Counted from the stretch's first letter, positions 25,640 to 34,220 are shown. The stretch is DNA of 63,160 nt from UBA11524 sp034104265 (GCA_034104265.1 JAXEEE010000121.1:1-63160); one strand, 5' to 3'. Notes: generated by a model not told the origin, from the letters alone. Numbers and translations: made by a program.

Positions 25640-26110
25640 TCACACGTTGATTTCCCCGATGCCCTGCACAATCCGGATGATGCTGGCCAGCGCGCTGTTG
25701 AGCTCCTTCATCTCGCTCCTGCTGAATTCACCGGGCCAGAGCATCACCTGATCGGCAATGCTGCGCTGGATTTCGTCCAGCTTTTCATGCCCGGCGGGCA
25801 GCATGCGCACGTTGACAATGCGCCGGTCCTGTTCGTCCCGGATACGCTCCACCAGGCCCTGATCACGCAGGCTGTCCACCAGCGGGGTGATGTTGGGCTT
25901 GGCGATGCACAGCTTGCTGGACAATTCCCCAATGGACGCAGGTCCGTCGCGGAGCATCACCAGAATCTGGATATGGGAAAAGGGCATGCCATGCTCCCTG
26001 ACAATGGCATCCATGCGGATCATCCGCTTGGGAAACAGGGGCAGCGCCTCCACAAGGTTCGTTGCCAGGCTGCTGACCAAAGCAGCGTCCGCTGTCCACT
26101 TTTTTGCCAT
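25640..26110 (-). CDS. MarR-family transcriptional regulator
   Basis: 156 residues. Winged helix at SIGELSSKLCIAKPNITPLVDSLRDQGL (start and end quoted only) with wing RIRDEQDRRIVNVRML. Divergent from the MFS gene across a 305-base region full of palindromes, so it probably controls that transporter and itself. GGAGGGG precedes the ATG. Confidence 0.9.
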   Translation of the reverse strand: MAKKWTADAALVSSLATNLVEALPLFPKRMIRMDAIVREHGMPFSHIQILVMLRDGPASIGELSSKLCIAKPNITPLVDSLRDQGLVERIRDEQDRRIVNVRMLPAGHEKLDEIQRSIADQVMLWPGEFSRSEMKELNSALASIIRIVQGIGEINV

Positions 26111-26152
26111 TGTACATCCCCTCCACCGATCATCTGCGCTGACTCACTTCAT

Positions 26153-26181
26153 ATTATAATGCTTTTTTCAAGACGTTTCAA
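26153..26181 (-). promoter_or_regulatory. Promoter of the MarR gene
   Basis: TTGAAA (26176-26181), 17-bp spacer, TATAAT (26153-26158) on the minus strand; 11 of 12 consensus bases. Confidence 0.85.
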
Positions 26182-26197
26182 GTCATTCGGAAGCCAC

Positions 26198-26211
26198 TGG
26201 AAGCGGTTACA
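26198..26211. promoter_or_regulatory. Candidate cre / LacI-family operator
   Basis: TGGAAGCGGTTACA fits the B. subtilis catabolite-response consensus TGNAANCGNTNNCA at every fixed position. It lies upstream of the MarR -35 box and before the MFS promoter, so CcpA or a LacI protein could act on either gene. Confidence 0.5.
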
Positions 26212-26248
26212 GCAACTGCTTATTGGATTAACACATTTTTTTGTGTGC

Positions 26249-26285
26249 AATATGGTATTGCCATATTCTGTTTTCTATAGAAAAC
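26249..26285. promoter_or_regulatory. Two palindromes in the MarR-MFS intergenic region
   Basis: AATATGG-N5-CCATATT (26249-26267) and the perfect 16-mer GTTTTCTATAGAAAAC (26270-26285), just upstream of the MFS promoter. Typical MarR-size operators. Confidence 0.6.
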
Positions 26286-26307
26286 ATGGGATTTACAAAG
26301 GTTTTCC

Positions 26308-26336
26308 TTGCGGTATACACGGCCTCCTGCTATAAT
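26308..26336 (+). promoter_or_regulatory. Promoter of the MFS transporter gene
   Basis: TTGCGG (26308-26313), 17-bp spacer, TATAAT (26331-26336). Confidence 0.7.
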
Positions 26337-26415
26337 AAATCAAACAGTGCCCGTGACCTGGACACGTATGACCTGTCCCGCGGCTCTGCCCTTCACCGAA
26401 GAAAGGACGACGCTT

Positions 26416-27684
26416 ATGCTGAAAAAGTTCACCGGCGCTGAACGCGGCTGGATCATGTACGATTGGGCCAATTCCGCCTTTTCCGCGCTGATCGCCGCCA
26501 TCATTCTGCCCAACTTCTACTCCACCCTCACCGAGGGCAACCTGGTGGCCGGCACCTGGTGGGGCTACGCCACCTCCCTGGCCACGCTGATCTGCGCGGT
26601 GCTGGCGCCCTTCCTGGGTACGCTGGGCGATTTCCAGGGCTACAAGAAGCGGCTGTTCACGGGCTTCGTGCTGCTGGGCGTGGCCGCCACCGCAGCGCTG
26701 ACCTTCACGGCCCAGTGGCAGGTGATCCTGGTGTTCTACATCCTGGGTACCATTGGCTTCAACGGCTCCTGCGTGTTCTACGACGGCTTCCTTCCCGACG
26801 TGACCACCGACGACCGCATGGACGCCGTCTCCACCTACGGCTACGGCCTGGGGTACATCGGCGGCAGCACCATCCCGCTGCTCATCGCCATGGCGCTGAT
26901 CATGTTCGGCGACAAAATCGGCGTTGGCTCCGTGCTGGCCTGCCAGCTGTCCTTTATGCTGACGGCGGTGTGGTGGCTGGTGTTCACCATTCCCATGTGG
27001 CGCAATGTGCATCAGGTGCACAGCATCCAGCCCGAGGGCAGCGTGATGAAGCAGACCCTGCGCCGCATCGGCAGCATGATGAAGCGCATCCCCGGCAACC
27101 GGGGCATGCTGCTGTTCCTGCTGGCGTATTTCTTCTACATTGACGGCGTGGGCACCATCATCCACATGGCCACGGTGTTCGGGCGGAACATGGGCCTGGG
27201 CAGCAACAGCCTGATCATCGTGCTGATGGTGGTGCAGCTGGTAGCCTTCCCCTGCGCGATTCTCTACGGCAAAATCAGCAAGCGCATCGGCGTGCGGAAC
27301 ATGATCTGCGTGGGCATCGGCACCTACATGCTGGTGTGCTTCGTGGCCCTGGGCCTCAAGCCCCTGAGCGACATGGGCTCCACGCCCCTGCTGATGGGCT
27401 TCCTGGCGCTGGGCTTCCTGGTGGGTACGGCCCAGGGCGGCATTCAGGCGCTGAGCCGCAGCTACTTCGGCAAGCTGGTGCCCGCCGATTCCGCCAACGA
27501 GTACTTTGGCTTTTTCGACATCTTCGGCAAGTTCTCCGCAGTTATCGGCCCGGCGCTGTTCTCCCTGGTGTGGGGCGCGACGGAGAAGGTGTACCTGGGC
27601 ATCATCCCGGTACTTATGATGTTCGTCATCGGCATGGTGCTGTTCCTGATGGTACCCAGGGACATGCAGAAGTTCGAGCAATAA
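26416..27684 (+). CDS. MFS transporter, UMF1/Atg22-like
   Basis: 422 residues from ATG 26416 (AAAGGA eight bases before); 36 extra upstream codons overlap the promoter. Twelve membrane helices. The N-terminal GWIMYDWANSAFSALI and FLGTLGDFQGYKK (loop 2-3) are characteristic of UMF1-type transporters, which are mostly uncharacterised and linked to efflux of small molecules. Control by the divergent MarR protein supports an efflux role. Confidence 0.88.
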   Translation: MLKKFTGAERGWIMYDWANSAFSALIAAIILPNFYSTLTEGNLVAGTWWGYATSLATLICAVLAPFLGTLGDFQGYKKRLFTGFVLLGVAATAALTFTAQWQVILVFYILGTIGFNGSCVFYDGFLPDVTTDDRMDAVSTYGYGLGYIGGSTIPLLIAMALIMFGDKIGVGSVLACQLSFMLTAVWWLVFTIPMWRNVHQVHSIQPEGSVMKQTLRRIGSMMKRIPGNRGMLLFLLAYFFYIDGVGTIIHMATVFGRNMGLGSNSLIIVLMVVQLVAFPCAILYGKISKRIGVRNMICVGIGTYMLVCFVALGLKPLSDMGSTPLLMGFLALGFLVGTAQGGIQALSRSYFGKLVPADSANEYFGFFDIFGKFSAVIGPALFSLVWGATEKVYLGIIPVLMMFVIGMVLFLMVPRDMQKFEQ

Positions 27685-27701
27685 TACCTTCCATGCGCAC
27701 G

Positions 27702-27736
27702 AAGGCCGTCCGGCATGAAACCGGGCGGCCTTTTGC
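27702..27736 (+). terminator. Intrinsic terminator between convergent genes
   Basis: AAGGCCGTCCGG/CCGGGCGGCCTT stem (27702-27713 with 27721-27732, one G-U) followed by TTTT on the plus strand; ends the MFS transcript and can stop the convergent esterase operon. Confidence 0.85.
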
Positions 27737-27750
27737 ATGGACTGATGGCA

Positions 27751-28524
27751 TTACGCCTGCTCCGCCCCGCGGAACAGTTCGCCCAGGGCATCGGCGATGT
27801 TGGGCAGCTCCCGGGAGAGCACGCACACATGGGGCACCTCCTCCAGCCAGAGGACGCCCTTTGTCCTGCTGCTGACCCCGTTCACGATCACGTCCGCGCT
27901 GTCCCGGGAGATGGTCTCATCCCCGTGGGACTGCACCGCCAGCAGGGGGCAGGTGACCGCATGCAGGTTCCGCCGGGCCATGTGGATCAGTTTGGACAGA
28001 TCCACCGCGCACCGGGTCGGGAAGCCGGGGTAGCCGAAGTCATAGTTCTTGTCTACCATGGCGGCGCGCTCCCCGTCCCCGCGCCACCAGACCGTGGGCA
28101 TGAAGGGCGCGGCAAACCGGGCCAGGGGCATCATTTTATTCTGCACAGCCATGGGCGCGGAAATGGGCGCGGCTGCGGTCAGCTCCATCTGCTCGGCCAG
28201 CAGCAGCGTCAGCACGCCGCCCATGCTCAGCCCCGCCACGCTGACGTGCTCATAGCGGTCCTTCAGCGCCACGCAGGCTTCCTTGGAGGCCTGCAGCCAG
28301 TCCTGCCAGTGGGTGCGGCCCATATCCTCCATGGAGGTGGCATGGCCGGGCAGGTTGATGCCCTGCACGGTGAAGCCCTGAGCATGGAGTGCCTCCCCCA
28401 GGGGACGCATATGCCCCGCCGAGCCCGTGAAGCCATGAATCAGCAGCACCGCATGGCTGCCGCCCTCCAGGAAGAAGGGCTGGCACCGCTCGGAGGAAAA
28501 GTCCACAACCGGTCGCTTGCTCAT
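27751..28524 (-). CDS. Alpha/beta hydrolase, carboxylesterase type
   Basis: 257 residues from ATG 28524 (AAAGGAG before it). Oxyanion stretch LLIHGFTGSAGHM, nucleophile elbow GLSMGG, acid in QSHGDETI and catalytic His in EVPHV: the Est30-like carboxylesterase/monoacylglycerol-lipase group. Cytoplasmic. It ends the spoIIE-ktrB-ktrA gene run, 13 bases after ktrA; a functional link to potassium uptake is not evident. Confidence 0.9.
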   Translation of the reverse strand: MSKRPVVDFSSERCQPFFLEGGSHAVLLIHGFTGSAGHMRPLGEALHAQGFTVQGINLPGHATSMEDMGRTHWQDWLQASKEACVALKDRYEHVSVAGLSMGGVLTLLLAEQMELTAAAPISAPMAVQNKMMPLARFAAPFMPTVWWRGDGERAAMVDKNYDFGYPGFPTRCAVDLSKLIHMARRNLHAVTCPLLAVQSHGDETISRDSADVIVNGVSSRTKGVLWLEEVPHVCVLSRELPNIADALGELFRGAEQA

Positions 28525-28537
28525 CGATAGCACTCCT

Positions 28538-29197
28538 TTACTGCTGCTCAATGGCATCGATGCTGGCCTGCTTGCCCAGCACCAGCAGCACGTCGCCCTC
28601 CCGGAGCATGGTGTCCGCGCCGGGGGACGCGAAAAAATCCTTGCCCCGGTGGATGGCCAGCACGCTCAGGCCGTAGTTGCGGCGGACGTTCACGTCCACC
28701 AGCGTGCGCCCGCACCAGGAGGAGGGCGTCATCACCTCGGCGATCTGGTAATTATCCGCCAGCTCCATCATGTCCAGGATGCTGGGCGTCACCAGGGACT
28801 TCGCCACTCGTGCGCCCATGTCCCGCTCAGGGAAGACCACACGATCCGCCCCCACCTTGCGCAGCACCTTGGCATGGAGGTCATCCACGGCCTTGGCCAG
28901 CACATAGGGCACGCCGGCTTCCTTGCACAAAACCGTCACCAGGATGGAATCGCGGACGGCGCCGATGCCCACCACCGCCACGTCAAAGTTGTTGACGCCC
29001 ATGGTCTGCAGGGCCTCCTCGTCGGTGGCGTTGGCCTGGACAGCCTGGGTCACGTAGGGAGCGATGTCCTCCACCGTCTCGCCATCCATATCCACAGCCA
29101 GTACCTCGTGGCCCATCTTGCACAGGCTGCGGGCCAGGCTTCCGCCAAAGCGGCCCAGCCCCAGCACCAGAAACTGCTTCTTGCTGCTCTTTCGCAT
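28538..29197 (-). CDS. ktrA: Potassium uptake regulatory protein (RCK domain)
   Basis: 219 residues. RCK_N Rossmann domain with VLGLGRFG (11-18) and conserved acidic end of strand 2 (AVDMD), then an RCK_C domain from about 140. KtrA rings bind ATP/ADP and gate the KtrB channel; c-di-AMP often binds RCK_C. It lies 16 bases downstream of ktrB. AGGAGG stands slightly far (11 bases) from the ATG. Confidence 0.94.
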   Translation of the reverse strand: MRKSSKKQFLVLGLGRFGGSLARSLCKMGHEVLAVDMDGETVEDIAPYVTQAVQANATDEEALQTMGVNNFDVAVVGIGAVRDSILVTVLCKEAGVPYVLAKAVDDLHAKVLRKVGADRVVFPERDMGARVAKSLVTPSILDMMELADNYQIAEVMTPSSWCGRTLVDVNVRRNYGLSVLAIHRGKDFFASPGADTMLREGDVLLVLGKQASIDAIEQQ

Positions 29198-29213
29198 ATG
29201 GGAATTGTCCTCC

Positions 29214-30587
29214 TCAGCCGATCATCATGCTCTCCTCCGGGTAGCGGAGGCGATTCTGCGTATTGTTCTGCTTGTTGGCCAGGGCCAGCGCCAGGGTCAG
29301 CGGGCCCACGCGGCCGAAGTACATCACCGGGATCAGCACCAGGCGGCTGATGAAGCTCAGGTTCGGCGTACCAACCGTGGATACGCCCACCGTTGCCAGG
29401 GCGCTGGCGGACTCAAACAGCAGGTCGATGAAAGGATAGCCGTCCTGCTCCGCCAGGGTCAGCACCATGGTGCAGCCCAGCAGGATCACCAGATAGATAA
29501 ACAGGATGGACAGCGCCCGGCGCATCAGCCCCTGGGGCAGCCGCTTGCCAAAGACGTTCACATGCTCCTGCCCGCGGATGACGCTGAGCACGATGAGCAG
29601 CAGCACGCTGACGGTGGTGGTTTTCACGCCGCCGCCGGTGGATGCCGGGGACGCGCCGATGAACATGAGGATGACGCTCATCAGCTTGGAGGAATCCTTC
29701 ATCGCCGCCAGATCCACGGAGTTGAACCCCGCCGTGCGCATGGTCACGGACTGGAAGAAGGCGTTGAGCAGCCGGAGGGCGGCGTTGGCGTTGTCCTTGG
29801 CCAGGGTCGCGGGATTGTTCCACTCCACCAGGGCGTAGAACACCGTGCCCGTGACCAGCAGCCCGGCCGTCACCACCAGCACCACCTTCGTGTGCAGGGA
29901 CAGGCCCCGCCAGCCCTGACGCTTCCCCCGCACGACCTCCAGCATCACCGAGAAGCCCAGGCCGCCCAGGATAATCAGCATGGACACCGTCAGCAGCACC
30001 AGGGGATCCTCCGCGAAGCCCGTCAGGCTGGAGAAGCTGCCGAACAGGTCGAAGCCCGCGTTGCAGAACGCGCTGACCGCATGGAACACCGCAAGCCATA
30101 TCCCTCTGGGCCAGCCGTACGCCGGCACCATGCGGATGGCCAGCAGCACCGCCCCCGTGCCCTCGATGATCAGGGTGATCAGCCCGTACCAGATGGTCAG
30201 CCGCAGAAGGCCCGACAGGGTGGAGGCATTGACGGACTCCCGGATGAGCATCCGGTCCCGCAGGGTGATGCGCCGTCCCAGGGCCAGCATCACCAGGGTG
30301 GCGAAGATCATGAAGCCCAGGCCGCCCAGCTGAATCAGCACCAGCAGCACCGCCTGCCCGAACATGGACAGCGTCGTGCCCGTATCCACCGCCACCAGGC
30401 CCGTGACGCACACCGCCGAGGTGGCCGTGAACAGCGAATCGAACAGGCCCAGGCTTCTGCGCTCCACCGTGGCGAAGGGCAGCGCCAGCAGCGCCGTGCC
30501 CGCCAGGATCACCAGCAGAAAGCCCACCGCCAGCACCTGCTCCGGCCGGATTGTCCGCTGCATCAGCCCGGGCTTGCGCTCCGGCAT
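29214..30587 (-). CDS. ktrB: Potassium uptake membrane subunit (TrkH/KtrB)
   Basis: About 457 residues. Four MPM repeats whose pore loops carry the selectivity glycines: SAVCVTGL, SAFCNAGF, TMRTAGFNS and SALATVGVS. Works with KtrA in Na- or ATP-regulated K uptake across the cell membrane. GGGAGG is correctly placed for the ATG at 30587; an ATG two codons upstream (30593) touches it. Lies 33 bases after spoIIE on the same strand. Confidence 0.95.
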   Translation of the reverse strand: MPERKPGLMQRTIRPEQVLAVGFLLVILAGTALLALPFATVERRSLGLFDSLFTATSAVCVTGLVAVDTGTTLSMFGQAVLLVLIQLGGLGFMIFATLVMLALGRRITLRDRMLIRESVNASTLSGLLRLTIWYGLITLIIEGTGAVLLAIRMVPAYGWPRGIWLAVFHAVSAFCNAGFDLFGSFSSLTGFAEDPLVLLTVSMLIILGGLGFSVMLEVVRGKRQGWRGLSLHTKVVLVVTAGLLVTGTVFYALVEWNNPATLAKDNANAALRLLNAFFQSVTMRTAGFNSVDLAAMKDSSKLMSVILMFIGASPASTGGGVKTTTVSVLLLIVLSVIRGQEHVNVFGKRLPQGLMRRALSILFIYLVILLGCTMVLTLAEQDGYPFIDLLFESASALATVGVSTVGTPNLSFISRLVLIPVMYFGRVGPLTLALALANKQNNTQNRLRYPEESMMIG

Positions 30588-30620
30588 GTCCATCCCTCCC
30601 GAAAGTCATCATGTGTGCTA

Positions 30621-32960
30621 TTATACGCCCTCCCGCGCATTTTGTACAGGGGCGGTTCGTGAAAACCGCAGCACCGCCGCCGTTCTGTCGTCGTGGCTGC
30701 CCGCACCCTCCCCTGCCGCTGCGCTGTGCATAAGACTCCCGGCGGCGGAGGCGGCGTCCGGCTCGTCGGCGGCGCGAAGGAGCGCATCCCGCAATCTCTC
30801 CCGGCTGTCGAAGGCGTCCTCCACCCCGTCGGTCATCAGGAAGAGCTGGTCGCCCTCCCGCAAGCGCAAAGTCTGCCCGCTGGCGTCCACCTGCTCCAGG
30901 ATGCCCAGGGGCAGCGCGTCGCAGGTAACCTCTGTCATTTCACGTCCCCGGATCAGCCAGCTGGAGGCCGCGCCCAGCTTGTCCACGCTCACCTGCCCCG
31001 TCCACAGGTCGCACACCACCATGTCCACCGTGGAGAACCGCTCGCCCCGCCCGCACAGGAGCATCATGCCGTTCACAGCCGTCAGCGTCTGCTGCCGGGT
31101 GTAGCCCGCCTCCCGGCACAGCCGCAGCAGCTCCGCCGTCTGACGGCTCTCCCGCCGGGCCTGCTCACCGTGGCCCATGCCGTCGGACAGCGCCGCCAGG
31201 TACCGCCCGTCCTGCAGGGGCGCGCACAGCACCGTGTCGCCGCATATGTCGCTGCCGTCCACCCCGCAGCTGACCGCGCCCTGCTGTACCTGCCACATGG
31301 GCTGCTCCGCCAGGATGACCCGGTCGCCCTCCGCCTGCGTCACTTCCATGGGCGTGCACAGGGTTCGGATGGTCATGCTGCACAGCTCCTCCGCCTGAGC
31401 CTCTGCCTCCAGCACCCGGTGCAGTTCAAAGCACACCCGGGCATGGCCCTGCACCCGCCGGGCGTAGAGCAGCGTCGCCGGATAGGCCGTTTCCGCCAGG
31501 GCCCGCCGCAGCTGCCGCGCGCTCATCTCCTCCCACCAGCTTTCCCCGGTGGAAAGATGCGCGAACCGCCGCGCCGCCCCGGACATGGCCGTCAAGTGCG
31601 TCACCAGCATGTCCCGCTGATGGATCAGCCGCTTGGTATCCTTCCGCTGCTGCTTCTCCTCCCGGCGAAGATCGCTCATCCGCTCCCTAAGGAAGTACAG
31701 CCGCCCGCAGCCAAGGCCCCGCAGGTTCTCCAGCGTCAGCGCCCAGCTTTCGTCCTCCTGATCCCGGGCCTGCCACACCCGCTCCGCGTGATCCAGCGCC
31801 AGATCGGAGAGCATGCAGGTGCAGGACGCGTCGTCGGGGCAGCCGTCGCACAGGCGGCACTTCCACCAGGAGGCCGTGTGCGCGCCCTCGTCCTCCACGG
31901 GGGAAGGCACCGCCGCCGCCATAGCCGCCATAGTTTTCTCCCACTGAGCCAGAGCCTCGGCGGCATAACCGTCCCCGGAAGCGTCGGTGGCCGTCAGGAA
32001 CCGCCTGCACAGCCGCTGCAGCCGCTCCGCGCTGTCCCGGGGCAGCAGCGCAAAGGTCAGGGCAGCCGCCGCCACCGCCATGCCGCAGCCTCCGCCGGAC
32101 GCGCCCATCAGCAGCAGCGGCACGCCGCACCCCAGCGCGAAGCTCAGGCAGGTCAGCCACCGCCGGCCCAGGCACTGCATCATGCCCGCCAGGAAGCCTC
32201 CCACCGACAGCGCCACCGACAGCCCCAGCGGCAGCCCCTGCAGCGCCAGCGCCAGCCCCGACAGCATACCGAGCATCGCCCCGGGGCCAGCCCCCAGGAA
32301 CAGCGCCATGGCCAGCGTCACCGCCGAGGCTCCCACCGCCCCCACGTTCACCGGGAACAGCAGCATCCGCCCGCCGCCGCACAGAAGCATCCCCACCAGG
32401 TACCCCACGGACACCCGCTCCTCCATGGCGGCAATGGGCTTGTCCCCGCCGATCACCCGCAGCGCCCGCAGCATCACCGGGGCAGACAGCGCGCCGATCA
32501 CCATGCATGCCACGCCCGTCAGCGCCTCCACCGCCGTGCCCGTCGCCGTGCGCCATATGGCCCCCGGCAGCAGCGACAGCGCCGTCCAGCCCATCAGCCG
32601 CAGCGTCCCCCGCTGAAACACCACCGCCGGGGACAAAAGCATGATCCCCACCGTCGCCAGCATCTCCAGCCGCAGGGAAAGCCCCCACACCAGGCGCATC
32701 AGCAGCGCCAGGCCGCACCCGCAGGCCGGCCAGAGCAGGCTCTCCCCCGCCGCCGCCATGGCCCCCATGTACGCCGCGTGCAGCCCTGAGGGAATCCCCA
32801 GCATATCCGCAAAGGCCAGCAGAAAGCTGGGCAGGATCTTCCCCGCGATTCCCGCCATCTGCCCCAGGGCCGTGCGGGTTTTCATGATGCCTGCGCCGGG
32901 CATCCAACGGTGCGGATGCTTCCGCCTGCGCACCATGCCCTCCATATTGCTCTGTTCCAT
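30621..32960 (-). CDS. spoIIE: Stage II sporulation protein E
   Basis: 779 residues from ATG 32960 (AAAGGAG before it). About ten membrane helices (about 25-330), a central FtsZ-interacting/oligomerisation region with a Cys cluster (CRLCDGCPDDASCTC), and a C-terminal PP2C phosphatase domain with ALSDGMGHG, MTDGVED and SHDDRT metal ligands. SpoIIE dephosphorylates SpoIIAA at the sporulation septum and releases sigma F. Its presence means the lineage has endospore genes. Spo0A-like boxes precede it. Confidence 0.95.
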   Translation of the reverse strand: MEQSNMEGMVRRRKHPHRWMPGAGIMKTRTALGQMAGIAGKILPSFLLAFADMLGIPSGLHAAYMGAMAAAGESLLWPACGCGLALLMRLVWGLSLRLEMLATVGIMLLSPAVVFQRGTLRLMGWTALSLLPGAIWRTATGTAVEALTGVACMVIGALSAPVMLRALRVIGGDKPIAAMEERVSVGYLVGMLLCGGGRMLLFPVNVGAVGASAVTLAMALFLGAGPGAMLGMLSGLALALQGLPLGLSVALSVGGFLAGMMQCLGRRWLTCLSFALGCGVPLLLMGASGGGCGMAVAAAALTFALLPRDSAERLQRLCRRFLTATDASGDGYAAEALAQWEKTMAAMAAAVPSPVEDEGAHTASWWKCRLCDGCPDDASCTCMLSDLALDHAERVWQARDQEDESWALTLENLRGLGCGRLYFLRERMSDLRREEKQQRKDTKRLIHQRDMLVTHLTAMSGAARRFAHLSTGESWWEEMSARQLRRALAETAYPATLLYARRVQGHARVCFELHRVLEAEAQAEELCSMTIRTLCTPMEVTQAEGDRVILAEQPMWQVQQGAVSCGVDGSDICGDTVLCAPLQDGRYLAALSDGMGHGEQARRESRQTAELLRLCREAGYTRQQTLTAVNGMMLLCGRGERFSTVDMVVCDLWTGQVSVDKLGAASSWLIRGREMTEVTCDALPLGILEQVDASGQTLRLREGDQLFLMTDGVEDAFDSRERLRDALLRAADEPDAASAAGSLMHSAAAGEGAGSHDDRTAAVLRFSRTAPVQNAREGV

Positions 32961-32984
32961 GCCTGTCGCTCCTTTCACGGGACA

Positions 32985-33040
32985 AGCATAGCGCGGCAGA
33001 CCCCGGCCCGCCGTCGAACCGGGGCGCAAGGTTTGTCGCA
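32985..33040 (-). promoter_or_regulatory. spoIIE promoter with two Spo0A-like boxes
   Basis: TATGCT -10 at 32985-32990 (minus strand). Two boxes in the same orientation, read on the plus strand: TTTGTCGCA (33032-33040, 8 of 9 to TTTGTCRAA) and GCCGTCGAA (33010-33018, 6 of 9), 22 bp apart, about two helix turns. The nearer box covers the -35 position, as in Spo0A-activated sigma-A promoters of B. subtilis. Confidence 0.55.
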
Positions 33041-33060
33041 GGGGGCGGAATGGACAGGCC

Positions 33061-33089
33061 TTGCATTTCCGGCGAAAGAGGCGTATGAT
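33061..33089 (+). promoter_or_regulatory. Promoter of the polysaccharide deacetylase gene
   Basis: TTGCAT (33061-33066), 17-bp spacer, TATGAT (33084-33089). It overlaps the region upstream of spoIIE in the opposite direction. Confidence 0.6.
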
Positions 33090-33120
33090 CATGCTATCAG
33101 CCATCAAGGAGGATCACAAT

Positions 33121-33819
33121 ATGTTCCAGGGCAAACTGAAAGCCATTACCTTCAGCTATGACGACGGCGTGACGCAGGATCAGCGGCTCATCGCCATGCT
33201 GAACCATTACGGCATGAAGGCCACCTTCAACCTGAATTCCGGCCTGCTGGGCAAACCCGGCTCCCTTGTGCGGGAGGACGTGACCGTGGCCCATGTGAAG
33301 CCCCGGCCCTGCGAGGTCAGCAGCATCTACCGGGGCCACGAGGTGGCCGCCCACACCCTGACGCATCCCATGCTCCCCGACCTGCCCGACGAGGAGGTCA
33401 TCCGCCAGGTGGAGGAGGATCGTCTGGCTCTGTCCGACCTGGTGGGCTACGAGGTGAAGGGCATGGCCTACCCCGGCGGCGGGGTGAACTTCGACCAGCG
33501 GGTGGCCCGGCTGATCCGTGAGAACACCGGTGTGCGCTACGCCCGCACCACCGTGTCCAGCCACAGCTTCGATATGCAGGAGGATCTGTACTGCTTCCGG
33601 CCCACGGTGTACCACCACAAGGAGTGGGCGGAGATGGAGCGCCTTGCCCGGACATTCCTCGACGCCCCGGCGGAAAAGCCCATGCTCCTGTACATCTGGG
33701 GCCACGCCTACGAGTTCGACATCCGCAACGACTGGGACGCCTTCGACCGGTTCCTGGCCAGCATCGCCGGGCGGGAGGATGTGTGCTACTGCACCAACAG
33801 CGAGGCCTTCGGGGTGTAA
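33121..33819 (+). CDS. Polysaccharide deacetylase (NodB-like) family protein
   Basis: 232 residues from ATG 33121 (AAGGAGG). NodB homology domain: FSYDDG (catalytic Asp and metal Asp), EVAAHTLTHPML (metal histidines), AYPGGG, and the late WGHAYEF. No signal peptide or membrane anchor, so it is a short cytosolic-type CE4 protein with unknown substrate. Its last 77 bases are repeated downstream. Confidence 0.9.
   Translation: MFQGKLKAITFSYDDGVTQDQRLIAMLNHYGMKATFNLNSGLLGKPGSLVREDVTVAHVKPRPCEVSSIYRGHEVAAHTLTHPMLPDLPDEEVIRQVEEDRLALSDLVGYEVKGMAYPGGGVNFDQRVARLIRENTGVRYARTTVSSHSFDMQEDLYCFRPTVYHHKEWAEMERLARTFLDAPAEKPMLLYIWGHAYEFDIRNDWDAFDRFLASIAGREDVCYCTNSEAFGV
33741..33817 (+). repeat. 77-bp direct repeat, copy 1 (end of the deacetylase gene)
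   Basis: Encodes the last 25 residues of the deacetylase. Identical to copy 2 at 75 of 77 bases. Confidence 0.95.
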
Positions 33820-33857
33820 GGGACGCAACCGGCCCTGCCCGCCAGCAATCCCATCAC

Positions 33858-33890
33858 AAAAGGCGTGGCGGCTTGTTTCACGCCTTTTGC
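33858..33890 (+). terminator. Terminator of the deacetylase gene
   Basis: AAAAGGCGTG/CACGCCTTTT, 10-bp stem with 11-base loop; the T-run lies in the stem arm. Confidence 0.75.
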
Positions 33891-33966
33891 CGTGGGGGAA
33901 TCCATGCCGTCCCGGGAGTCTCCCGTCAGCACGCCGTCAGGTCGGCATCCTCCCGGAACCGGGGGG

Positions 33967-34043
33967 CTTCGACCGGTTCCGGGCCAGCATCGCCGGGCGG
34001 GAGGATGTGTACTACTGCACCAACAGCGAGGCCTTCGGGGTGT
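33967..34043 (+). pseudogene. 77-bp direct repeat, copy 2: tail remnant of a deacetylase paralogue
   Basis: Matches the 3' end of the intact gene at 75 of 77 bases in frame, with two changed residues (Leu to Arg, Cys to Tyr), and has TGA instead of TAA as stop plus its own strong terminator. The rest of the gene is absent. Best read as what is left of a tandem paralogue after deletion. Confidence 0.8.
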
Positions 34044-34050
34044 GACGGAA

Positions 34051-34083
34051 TCAAAAAAAGCGGCTGCTTGCCGCTTTTTTTGA
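34051..34083 (+). terminator. Terminator behind the duplicated tail
   Basis: Perfect 13-bp stem TCAAAAAAAGCGG/CCGCTTTTTTTGA with 7-base loop; symmetric A/T runs make it bidirectional. Confidence 0.85.
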
Positions 34084-34105
34084 GATCTGCGCTCGTTCAC
34101 GCGTG

Positions 34106-34136
34106 CGAAGGCTGACGCACATGTCGTCAACCTTCG
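34106..34136. repeat. Unexplained 12-bp inverted repeat
   Basis: CGAAGGCTGACG/CGTCAACCTTCG around CACATGT. Fully paired (one G-U) only as minus-strand RNA. No T-run follows, so it is not a standard terminator. Confidence 0.6.
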
Positions 34137-34193
34137 ATCACAGTCCGCCGACTGCAAATGACTGAACCAAATGAAGGATTTGATTGGCGGAAA

Positions 34194-34220
34194 AAAAAAG
34201 CGGCGCATGGCCGCTTTTTT
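34194..34220 (-). terminator. Terminator of the csoR-copA operon
   Basis: AAAAAAGCGGC/GCCGCTTTTTT stem with loop GCATG, followed on the minus strand by more T; ten bases after the copA stop. Nearly the same sequence as the terminator at 34051. Confidence 0.88.
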
